Below are positions 7,810-14,442 of a stretch of 19,600 nucleotides of DNA, in pieces. The stretch is from DATDFB01 sp036522835. Its GTDB lineage: Bacteria; Acidobacteriota; Thermoanaerobaculia; Gp7-AA8. Each line of letters begins with the position of its first letter. The first letter of the stretch is position 1. The position numbers were made by a program, and so were the translations under genes. The stretch covers positions 1-19,600 of the forward strand of contig DATDFB010000097.1 of assembly GCA_036522835.1 (NCBI GenBank), in the 5' to 3' direction. The notes beneath the pieces were generated by a model that was given only the letters and a program-made list of their open reading frames with translations, was not told the DNA's origin and made no database searches.

Positions 7810-7840
7810 AAGATACCGCGGCCGGCGACTGCGGTAGACT
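7810..7840. promoter_or_regulatory. Putative paired divergent leaderless promoters
   Basis: The 43-base gap holds two separate TANNNT hexamers. TATCTT on the minus strand (7815-7810) lies 6 bases before the GTG at 7803. TAGACT on the plus strand (7835-7840) lies 6 bases before the ATG at 7847. There is no Shine-Dalgarno on either side and no recognisable -35. Unlike the other divergent gaps, the two hexamers do not share one island. Confidence 0.5.
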
Positions 7841-7846
7841 CTGACG

Positions 7847-8209
7847 ATGATTCACAAAGCCGGGATCGCCGTCTGCATCGTCTTCACGGTCTACGGTCAG
7901 ATCGCCGCGAAACTGGCGGCGCGGAGCCTGGGAGCCTTCCCCGAGGCTTGGGCGGCGCGCGCCTCCTACATGACCCGCCTCCTGGCCAATCCTTTCTTCA
8001 TCAGCTCTTTTGCCGCGGCGGTGGTGGCGGCGCTCGGCTGGATGGTGGCGTTGTCGGGGATCGAGCTGAGCAAGGCCTATCCCTTCATGAGCCTCAATTT
8101 CATATTGGTGTTGATGCTGAGCGCTCCGCTGTTCGCCGAGCCGATCACGGTCCAGAAGGCAGCGGGCGTGGCCCTGATCGTCATCGGCGTGGTCGTCGGT
8201 TCGGCATGA
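7847..8209 (+). CDS. SMR/EamA-like four-helix membrane protein, putative lipid-linked sugar flippase subunit
   Basis: A small inner-membrane protein of 120 residues with four predicted helices, roughly 5-25, 46-68, 76-96 and 101-119. The segment GIELSKAYPFMSLNFILVL corresponds to the conserved third-helix region of the small multidrug resistance/EamA superfamily, and PITVQKAAGVALIVIGVVV is the typical fourth helix. ArnE/ArnF, which flip undecaprenyl-phosphate-Ara4N, are close structural analogues. The next gene is a polyprenyl-phosphate glycosyltransferase, so flipping its product is the likely job (inference). ArnE and ArnF work as a pair, but only one such gene is present here, so a homodimer would be needed. 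It is the first gene of a five-gene operon, six bases before the next start. A drug exporter is the alternative and less likely in this context. Confidence 0.83.
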   Translation: MIHKAGIAVCIVFTVYGQIAAKLAARSLGAFPEAWAARASYMTRLLANPFFISSFAAAVVAALGWMVALSGIELSKAYPFMSLNFILVLMLSAPLFAEPITVQKAAGVALIVIGVVVGSA

Positions 8210-8215
8210 GCTGAC

Positions 8216-9139
8216 ATGCGGCTGTCGATCGTCACGACTCTGTACCGCTCCGCGCCCTACATTGAGGAGTTCTGCCGCCGCGCCGGCGAGGCCGCCGCGC
8301 GCATCACGGACGATTACGAGATCGTGCTCGTCAATGACGGCTCGCCCGATGATTCCCTCGCCGTCGCCGTCGCCGCCTATGAGCGCGATCCCCATATACG
8401 GGTGATCGACCTGTCGCGCAATTTTGGGCATCACCGGGCCATGATGACCGGCCTTGCCCACGCCCGAGGCGACCGGGTGTTCCTCCTCGACGCCGACCTC
8501 GAGCAACAGCCGGAGCTCTTGCCGCAATTCGCCGCGGAGATGGAGCGCAGCGGCGCCGACGTCGTCTATGGCGTGCAGTCGAAGCGCACCGGCGGCCTCG
8601 GCGAGCGGGTCATCGGCAGTCTCTATTACAAGCTGTTCAATTTTCTTTCGTCCACGGAGATCCCGGCCAACATCGTCACCATGCGCCTGATGACGCGGCG
8701 CTATGTGGCGGCGCTGGTCCGCCACCGCGAGCGCGAGATTCTCATCGCCGGCCTGTGGGTCATTACAGGCTTCGAACAGGTGCCGCTGGAGATCTCCCGC
8801 ATCGCCAAAGGATCGACGACGTACACGCTCAAGAGAAAAATGACGGCGTTCGTGAACGGCATTACCGCGTTCAGCAACCGCCCCCTCATCTACGTCTTTT
8901 ACATGGGCATGACCATCAGCTTCGTCTCCGTCATCGCCGCCGCCGTGCTGGTCGTCCGGAAGTTGTTCTTCGGCTATTTCCTGGCCGGCTGGCCGTCGCT
9001 CATCGTCTCGATCTGGCTTCTCGGCGGGCTGACGATCTCCTGTCTCGGCATCATCGGCATCTACATCGCCAAGCTGTTCAGCGAATCGAAGCGCCGTCCC
9101 TACGCGATCATCCGCGAGGTCTACGAGCGGCCGGAATGA
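8216..9139 (+). CDS. ArnC/GtrB-type polyprenyl-phosphate glycosyltransferase
   Basis: A membrane-anchored GT2 enzyme of 307 residues, in the DPM1/ArnC/GtrB group that loads a sugar from a nucleotide donor onto polyprenyl phosphate on the cytoplasmic face. The N-terminal catalytic domain has LSIVTTLYRSAPYIEEF, VLVNDGSPDDS (38-48) and the metal motif DAD (92-94) in VFLLDADLEQQPELLPQ. The conserved linker appears as GSTTYTLKRKMTAFVNGITAFS. Two C-terminal helices (about 222-247 and 260-287) complete the ArnC/GtrB topology. The length of 307 fits this group. It sits between a small flippase-like gene and a gene that begins in ATGA overlap with its stop (9136-9139). The sugar is not readable from sequence; the WecE homologue in the same operon suggests a 4-amino-4,6-dideoxyhexose. 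Confidence 0.92.
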   Translation: MRLSIVTTLYRSAPYIEEFCRRAGEAAARITDDYEIVLVNDGSPDDSLAVAVAAYERDPHIRVIDLSRNFGHHRAMMTGLAHARGDRVFLLDADLEQQPELLPQFAAEMERSGADVVYGVQSKRTGGLGERVIGSLYYKLFNFLSSTEIPANIVTMRLMTRRYVAALVRHREREILIAGLWVITGFEQVPLEISRIAKGSTTYTLKRKMTAFVNGITAFSNRPLIYVFYMGMTISFVSVIAAAVLVVRKLFFGYFLAGWPSLIVSIWLLGGLTISCLGIIGIYIAKLFSESKRRPYAIIREVYERPE

Positions 9140-10041
9140 GATGGGTGAAGAAGGGGCTGATCTTCGCGCCGCCGGCCGGACTTGGTTGGATGCGCACTCA
9201 CGCCTCCGTCCCATGCGCCGACCCGCTCGGCGGCCACCGCTACCGCGTCTACTTCGCCGGCCGCGATGACGCCGGGCGCTCCCAGACCGGATTTTTCGAG
9301 ATCGATCTGCGCCGTCCCCACGAGACGCTGCGGGTGAGCGCGCGCGCCGTGGTCGCGCCTGGCGCGCCTGGTCTGTTCGACGATGCCGGGGCGATGCCGA
9401 CGTGGATCCTCACCCGCGGCTCCGAGAAGTTGCTCTATTACATCGGCTGGAACACCGCCACCACGGTGCCGTTCCGCAACGCCCTCGGCCTGGCCATCAG
9501 CCGCGACGGCGGCGAAACGTTCGAGAAGCTCTCCCGCGGTCCGATCCTCGACCGCAGCCCCGCGGACCCCTGCTTCGTCGCCAGCGCGTGCGTGCTCCCC
9601 GACCAGGGCCGCTGGCGGATGTGGTACTTATCGTGTATCGGTTGGGAAATGGTGCGCGGGAAACTCCAGCATCGCTATCACATCAAATACGCGGAATCGG
9701 ACGATGGCATCGCCTGGCGCCGCGACGGGCACGTCTGCATCGACTTCCGCTCGCCCGACGAATATGCGATCTCCCGCCCCTCGGTCGAGCGCGACGGCGG
9801 CCGGTACCGCATGTGGTACTCGCATCGCGGAGCGTCCTACCGGATCGGCTATGCCGAATCGGCTGATGGCCTGCAATGGGCTCGTCGCGACGAGGACGCC
9901 GGCATCGATGTCTCGGCCGAGGGATGGGACAGCGAGATGATCGAATACCCGCACGTCGTCCGCCACGACGGCCGCCGCTATCTCTTCTACAACGGCAACG
10001 GCTACGGAGAGAGCGGCATCGGCCTCGCGGCTGAGGAATGA
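9136..10041 (+). CDS. GH43/GH32-like beta-propeller protein, cytoplasmic
   Basis: A protein of 301 residues with the blade pattern of a five-bladed propeller as in glycoside hydrolase families 43/32/68. Repeated hairpins read YRVYFAG (36-42), LLYYIGW (99-105), WRMWYL (160-165), YRMWYS (224-229) and YLFYNGN (282-288). They alternate with SxDGxxW turns: SRDGGETF (122-129), ESDDGIAW (187-194) and ESADGLQW (241-248). I see no signal peptide or membrane helix, so it should stay in the cytoplasm, which is unusual for a glycan hydrolase. The start is fixed by an ATGA overlap with the preceding stop and by MRWVKKGLIF, which looks like the native first strand. It lies between a polyprenyl-P glycosyltransferase and a sugar aminotransferase, so it may act on a nucleotide sugar or lipid-linked sugar, or be a structural relative without hydrolase activity. 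The fold call is good; the reaction is unknown. Confidence 0.8.
   Translation: MRWVKKGLIFAPPAGLGWMRTHASVPCADPLGGHRYRVYFAGRDDAGRSQTGFFEIDLRRPHETLRVSARAVVAPGAPGLFDDAGAMPTWILTRGSEKLLYYIGWNTATTVPFRNALGLAISRDGGETFEKLSRGPILDRSPADPCFVASACVLPDQGRWRMWYLSCIGWEMVRGKLQHRYHIKYAESDDGIAWRRDGHVCIDFRSPDEYAISRPSVERDGGRYRMWYSHRGASYRIGYAESADGLQWARRDEDAGIDVSAEGWDSEMIEYPHVVRHDGRRYLFYNGNGYGESGIGLAAEE
10033..10037 (+). promoter_or_regulatory. Ribosome-binding site that bears on the wecE-like start
   Basis: GAGGA lies directly against the ATG at 10038 but 9 bases before a second in-frame ATG at 10047. The spacing favours initiation at 10047 (385 residues), although the 10038 ATG has the ATGA overlap used elsewhere in this locus. 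Confidence 0.4.
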
Positions 10042-11204
10042 TACGGATGCGCCGCGAGACCGCCATTCCCTATCAGGTCCAGTTCAACCGCCCGTACACC
10101 ACGCAGCGGGAGCTCGGCTACATCGCCCAGGCCATCGTCAACAACCATCTCTCCGGCAACGGCCCGTTCACCCGCCGCTGCGAGTCGTGGCTCGAACAGG
10201 CCATCGGCGCGCGCCGGGCCCTGCTCACTCATTCGTGTACGGCCGCGCTGGAGATGGCGGCCATCCTCGCCGATGTTGGCGCGGGAGACGAGATCATCAT
10301 GCCCGCCTTCACCTTCGTCTCCACGGCCAACGCCTTCGTCCTTCGCGGCGGCGTGCCGGTGTTCGTCGATGTCGAGCCCGGAACGCTGAACATCGACGCG
10401 GCAAAGATCGAGGCCGCCGTCACGCCGCGCACGCGGGCCGTCGTGCCGGTCCATTACGGCGGCACCGGCTGCGACATGGACGCCATCCTGGCCATCGCCG
10501 CGCGGCACGGACTGATGGTGATCGAGGACGCCGCGCAGGCAATGCTCTCCACGTACGACGGCCGCCCGCTCGGCAGCTTCGGCGCGCTGGCCGCGCTGAG
10601 CTTTCACGAGACGAAGAACGTCCACTCCGGCGAGGGAGGAGCGCTTCTGATCAACGATCCGGCGCTCGTCGAGCGCGCCGAGATCATCCGCGAGAAGGGA
10701 ACCAACCGCGCGCAGTTCTTTCGCGGCGAAGTCGACAAGTACACCTGGGTCGACGTCGGATCGTCATTCCTGCCGAGCGACATGATCGCGGCCTTCCTGC
10801 TGGCGCAGCTCGAAGAGGCGCACGCCATCTGCGATCGCCGCCGCGCGATCTGGTGGCGCTATCACGAGCTGCTGGCGCCGCTGGAGCGCGAAGGGCTGCT
10901 GCGTCGTCCGGCCGTTCCCGAGGAGCGCAGCGTGAGCGGCCATCTCTACTTCGTCCTGGTCGAATCGCTGGAGGCTAGGACGCGGACGCTGGCCGCGCTC
11001 GAGGAGCGCGGGATCAAGGCCGTTTTCCACTACGTGCCGCTCGACACCTCGCCCGCCGGCCGCCGCTACGGGCGCGCCTGCGGCGAGCTTACCGTCACGC
11101 ACGACGCCAGCGACCGCCTGATCCGCCTGCCGCTCTGGCCGGAGATGACGGAGGACGAGATCGATCTGGTCGTGCGCGCTCTGCACGACGTGCTGCAATC
11201 GTGA
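10038..11204 (+). CDS. wecE: dTDP-4-amino-4,6-dideoxygalactose transaminase (WecE-like)
   Basis: A PLP-dependent DegT/DnrJ/EryC1 (fold type I) aminotransferase of 388 residues that converts a nucleotide-linked 4-keto-6-deoxyhexose to the 4-amino sugar with L-glutamate as amino donor. The similarity to E. coli WecE/RffA is obvious by eye. GNGPFTRRCESWLEQ, SCTAALEMAA, DEIIMPAFTFVSTANAFVLR, REKGTNRAQFFRG and VDKYTWVDVGSS are near-identical blocks. The Schiff-base lysine is K193 in SFHETKN and the PLP-nitrogen aspartate is D164 in VIEDAAQ. E. coli WecE makes dTDP-Fuc4N for enterobacterial common antigen; the product here could be that or the gluco epimer. The dTDP-4-keto-6-deoxyglucose must come from rmlAB genes outside the window. 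It overlaps both neighbours by 4 bases. A start at 10047 is also possible. Confidence 0.92.
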   Translation: MIRMRRETAIPYQVQFNRPYTTQRELGYIAQAIVNNHLSGNGPFTRRCESWLEQAIGARRALLTHSCTAALEMAAILADVGAGDEIIMPAFTFVSTANAFVLRGGVPVFVDVEPGTLNIDAAKIEAAVTPRTRAVVPVHYGGTGCDMDAILAIAARHGLMVIEDAAQAMLSTYDGRPLGSFGALAALSFHETKNVHSGEGGALLINDPALVERAEIIREKGTNRAQFFRGEVDKYTWVDVGSSFLPSDMIAAFLLAQLEEAHAICDRRRAIWWRYHELLAPLEREGLLRRPAVPEERSVSGHLYFVLVESLEARTRTLAALEERGIKAVFHYVPLDTSPAGRRYGRACGELTVTHDASDRLIRLPLWPEMTEDEIDLVVRALHDVLQS

Positions 11205-12922
11205 GACGCCCGGCGCTCCTCGTCGCCGCCTGCTTCGTCGTCGACGCCGCCGTCGTCGTCTTCCTCGGCGGCTCGATCGAGGCGGCGGCAATGTTCTCGA
11301 TCTTCGTTGCCTTCATCGCCGTTCCGGCGATTCAGTTGCTTCCGCTGCCATACGCCATCCTCGCGGCAGTGCCGTGGTTTTTTTTGCGGAAGGCGTCGGG
11401 TGTGCCGCTCGCGGTCGACGCCGCCACGGCGGTAGTGCTCGTCGCGCTGGTCTGGCGGCGGCGGCGTTTCCTGCCGCAGGTGAAGTTGCCGGTCGTCACG
11501 TTCCTCGTCGTGCCGTTCGTCTTCGCTCTGGTGTGGCTAGGCTGGGCGGCGCCGGCCGGCCACGACGTCCGCTTCTACGGCCTCTTCGGCATCGACTTCG
11601 GCAACCTCGTCGCCGTCGTCTCGACGCTGCGCGTTTCGCCGCTGCTGCCGCTGTCGTACGTCGCCGGCGGCGGACCGCTGAGCTATCACTGGCTTTACTT
11701 CACGATTCCGGCGGCGCTGGCGAGCTTCGGCGGCGGCGCGATGCCGAACGCCAACGCGCTGATTCTGGCGAACCTGCTGATGGCCATGCTGCTCGTGCAG
11801 GCGGTGGCCTCCATCGCCTCGGAAAAGCTGGCCGCCGCGGTCGCGGTCTTCGCGCCGTTCACCACGTACTTTTATCAGACGATCTCGTCGCGCGTGCCTC
11901 TCGGACCGCTGGCGGTGCCGATGCGCAATCACCTGCTGCTCTCGCCGCTGAACAGCATGGTCACGTTCGGCAACAACACCGTGGCGCTGGTGCTGGCAAT
12001 GGCGGCGCTCGCCGCGCTGGAGCGTTGGAACCGTGACGGGAAGCTCCGCGATCTCGCCGAAGGGTGCATCGCGCTCGCGGCCGTCGCCGGCTTCAGCATC
12101 ACTCTCGTCTTTCCGCTGGCGCTGGCGCTCCTGGCGTGGATACCGCGCATACGCCGGCCGGCTTTTGCCGTCGCCGCCGCCGCCGCCGCCGGCGCGATCT
12201 TTCTGGCGATTCTGTGGACTCTGCATGTCCTCGGCGGCGACAGCTCGCGCCACCTTGCCCTCGCCTTCGACCGCGGCGCATTTCTGAAGATGGCCCTCTT
12301 CGGCATGGCGCCGCTGTGGCTCCTGGCCCGGCGGCGCGAGCTGACGATCTTTCACGCCGTGATCGCCGCGTGCGTCGCCGTGCCGTCGTTCGTCTACATT
12401 GCCGGCAGCCCCACCGGTGCGAGCGACTTTTCGATGAAGACGGCGACATTGATGGCCGTCGCCTTCGCGCCGCTGCTGGTCGTTCGGAGGTCGTTGCTGG
12501 TGGCGCTCGTCGTCGGCGCGGGGTTGATCCAGAGCGCCGCGTACGTGCTGCAGTTCCCGTTCTACCGCCTCCGCCACGTCACGACGAACGGCGTCTCCAT
12601 CGAGCGCGACTATGCGAACGCGCTCGCGTGGGTCCGCGGGCACACGCCGCTCTCGGCCGTCGTGGCCGATCCGCACGAGCTGCGCAATCGCGACGAGCTC
12701 TTCACCGCCATCCTCGGTGAGCGCCGGGTCTGGCTGCCGACGGCTTACGCGAAGACGTACCTCATCGCCGATCTGCCGCCTGCGGTGTTGGCGCGCGAGA
12801 CGATGCCGTTGGAGTCCGGCGACGCCGACGTGCTGCTGGTGCCGTACGCGATCGCCTCGCCGCGGTGGCGCGCGGTCCACCGCGAAGGATCGTGGATCGT
12901 CTACCGGCGGACGACGACGTAG
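11201..12922 (+). CDS. Large polytopic GT-C-like membrane protein
   Basis: An inner-membrane protein of 573 residues with roughly a dozen hydrophobic segments and a soluble C-terminal tail of about 110 residues (YANALAWVRGHTPLSAVVAD... onward). Such a tail, with its VVADPHELRNRDELF style, is typical of GT-C/PMT-like proteins. The large first loop has AAPAGHDVRFYGLFGIDF (H121, D122) and GGGPLSYHWLYFTIPA, which may be the acidic and substrate-contacting site. The classical DE pair of GT39 is not obvious, so it belongs to a divergent GT-C branch or is a related membrane protein. The GTG start overlaps the wecE-like stop (GTGA, 11201-11204). Its last 22 bases overlap the convergent gene. As the final gene of the operon it is the best candidate for transferring the lipid-linked amino sugar (inference). 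An 8-T run at 11378-11385 and six consecutive GCC codons at 12173-12190 lie within it. Confidence 0.75.
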   Translation: MRRPALLVAACFVVDAAVVVFLGGSIEAAAMFSIFVAFIAVPAIQLLPLPYAILAAVPWFFLRKASGVPLAVDAATAVVLVALVWRRRRFLPQVKLPVVTFLVVPFVFALVWLGWAAPAGHDVRFYGLFGIDFGNLVAVVSTLRVSPLLPLSYVAGGGPLSYHWLYFTIPAALASFGGGAMPNANALILANLLMAMLLVQAVASIASEKLAAAVAVFAPFTTYFYQTISSRVPLGPLAVPMRNHLLLSPLNSMVTFGNNTVALVLAMAALAALERWNRDGKLRDLAEGCIALAAVAGFSITLVFPLALALLAWIPRIRRPAFAVAAAAAAGAIFLAILWTLHVLGGDSSRHLALAFDRGAFLKMALFGMAPLWLLARRRELTIFHAVIAACVAVPSFVYIAGSPTGASDFSMKTATLMAVAFAPLLVVRRSLLVALVVGAGLIQSAAYVLQFPFYRLRHVTTNGVSIERDYANALAWVRGHTPLSAVVADPHELRNRDELFTAILGERRVWLPTAYAKTYLIADLPPAVLARETMPLESGDADVLLVPYAIASPRWRAVHREGSWIVYRRTTT

Positions 12923-14442
12923 CCCGCCGCGCGGCCGACGATCATCCCCGGCGCTGCCGCCGCGGCTTCCGCGTCGTTCTCGCGGCGCACGAAGAGGTCC
13001 CACTGCGTGCGGCCGGCCGGCAGCGAGATGAGGTGCGCGAAGAAGTGCCCCTCGTCGGGATAGCGCCGTTCGATGGCGCGGAGAAAGCCGGCGTTGAACG
13101 CCGGCCCGCCGCTGCCGGCGGCACGCGTCTCCAGCACGGCGGTCATCATGAAGCGGCGGTCGTACGTCGGAAAGCGCAGCGCAAACGACGGCGCCGGCGC
13201 GTAGGCGTAGACGACGGTCAGGCCTGGCCGCCGCAGCGGCGCGAGCACGCGGTCGAGCGCGGCGCGCTGCTCCTCGGCCAGCGCGACGATGCCGGCGTGC
13301 GTCCGCACCTCGGCGACGGTCGCTTTGATGGCCAGCAGTCCGGCGACGACGAGCAGCACGGCCTGCGCCGCGCGGCTCGTTGCCACGCGGCAGGCGAAGG
13401 CGAGGGCGATCATGGCCGCGAGCGCGGCGGGCAACAAATAGCGGTAGCGGATGTCGCCGAAGCCCTGCGCGGCCGTCGGCACGAGCCCCTTCGCCGCGGC
13501 GGCGAAGTTCAGGATCGTCGCCGTGAGGCAGAAGATCGCGATCAAGGCCAGCTCGCGGCGGCGCCACCAGGCGGCGACGAGCATGGCCAGCGCGAGCAAG
13601 AGCCAGAGATGCCAAACCTTCGCGGCCATCGCCGCGGTCATCAGGGAGCGCAGCAGGTCGCCCGCCGACGGCGGCGCGACCGTTCCCTCGCCGTACCAAC
13701 GGCTGTGCGTGAGAAGAGCGACGACCCAGGCCACCATGTCGGGCCACCGCGCCGCCGCGGCGGCGGTGGCCAACGCGAAGCCTGCAATCGCGGAGAGGCC
13801 GATCGTCACCGCGTCGAGCGCGCGCTCGCGCAGAGTGCGTCCGCCGGCGAGCAGCGCGGCCAGTCCCGCCGCGAGCAACCACGTGCCGAAGACGAACTTC
13901 ACGCCGATCAATGCGCCGATCGCGGCGCCGAGCCACATCGCCGCGCGGCGGCTGCGCTCCTCCGCGTATGCCGCCAGCGCCGTCATGGCCAGCGCCGCGA
14001 ACGGCAGCTCGATCACCTCCGGGCTGGCGATCGCCGCTTGCCGCAGTGCCGCCGGCGCGAGCCAGAAAGTCCAGAGCACGGCGATCTGCAGCGGCGCCGG
14101 CAATGGCCGCAGCAGCCGCCCGCGCACGAGAAATAGCGTGCCGGCGAGCGTCAGCAACGCCGTCGCTATGTACATCGCCACGCGGTAGCGGTCGACCGCC
14201 AGCGGCGTTGGATCCATCAGCCGCGCCATCGCCGCGGCGAGAAGCTGGATGGGCGTGCCCGGATGGTCGATGTTCACCGGCGGATCGCCATGTAGCAGAC
14301 GCAGCCCGTCGTAGAAGAAAAACATCTCCGGATCGGCGTAGGCGGCCCAGAACGGCCGCGGCCGGACCACGACCTTGGCGATCCAGACGGCCACGAAGGG
14401 CGCCACGCCGGCGAGCGTGACGAGCAGGTCGCGCCGCTGCAT
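12901..14442 (-). CDS. GT-C/GT39-like polytopic membrane glycosyltransferase
   Basis: A multi-helix inner-membrane protein of 513 residues. After the first helix (about 6-26) comes the loop FWAAYADPEMFFFYDGLRLLHG, whose D37-P-E39 stands where GT39 proteins carry their DE pair. GDPPVNIDHPGTPIQLL continues the loop. A run of hydrophobic helices and a soluble C-terminal region (about 390-513) follow, the usual layout for the group. The ATG at 14442 (revcomp of 14440-14442) is chosen over an in-frame start 84 bases upstream, because the upstream 28 residues are Arg-rich and overlap the end of the preceding gene. The chosen ATG overlaps that gene's TGA by one base (TGATG). The 3' end overlaps the convergent gene by 22 bases, with both proteins encoded across it. 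Donor and acceptor unknown. Confidence 0.83.
   Translation of the reverse strand: MQRRDLLVTLAGVAPFVAVWIAKVVVRPRPFWAAYADPEMFFFYDGLRLLHGDPPVNIDHPGTPIQLLAAAMARLMDPTPLAVDRYRVAMYIATALLTLAGTLFLVRGRLLRPLPAPLQIAVLWTFWLAPAALRQAAIASPEVIELPFAALAMTALAAYAEERSRRAAMWLGAAIGALIGVKFVFGTWLLAAGLAALLAGGRTLRERALDAVTIGLSAIAGFALATAAAAARWPDMVAWVVALLTHSRWYGEGTVAPPSAGDLLRSLMTAAMAAKVWHLWLLLALAMLVAAWWRRRELALIAIFCLTATILNFAAAAKGLVPTAAQGFGDIRYRYLLPAALAAMIALAFACRVATSRAAQAVLLVVAGLLAIKATVAEVRTHAGIVALAEEQRAALDRVLAPLRRPGLTVVYAYAPAPSFALRFPTYDRRFMMTAVLETRAAGSGGPAFNAGFLRAIERRYPDEGHFFAHLISLPAGRTQWDLFVRRENDAEAAAAAPGMIVGRAAGYVVVRR

Noticed and set aside
7625..9214. Minus-strand open frame of about 530 codons opposite the flippase and GT2 genes
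   Set aside because: The Asp/Arg/His-rich low-complexity translation overlaps three well-supported genes; no start signal or family match.
11537..13936. Minus-strand open frame of about 800 codons
   Set aside because: Arg/Gly/His-rich composition with no recognisable motif; it is the shadow of the genes at 11201-12922 and 12901-14442.
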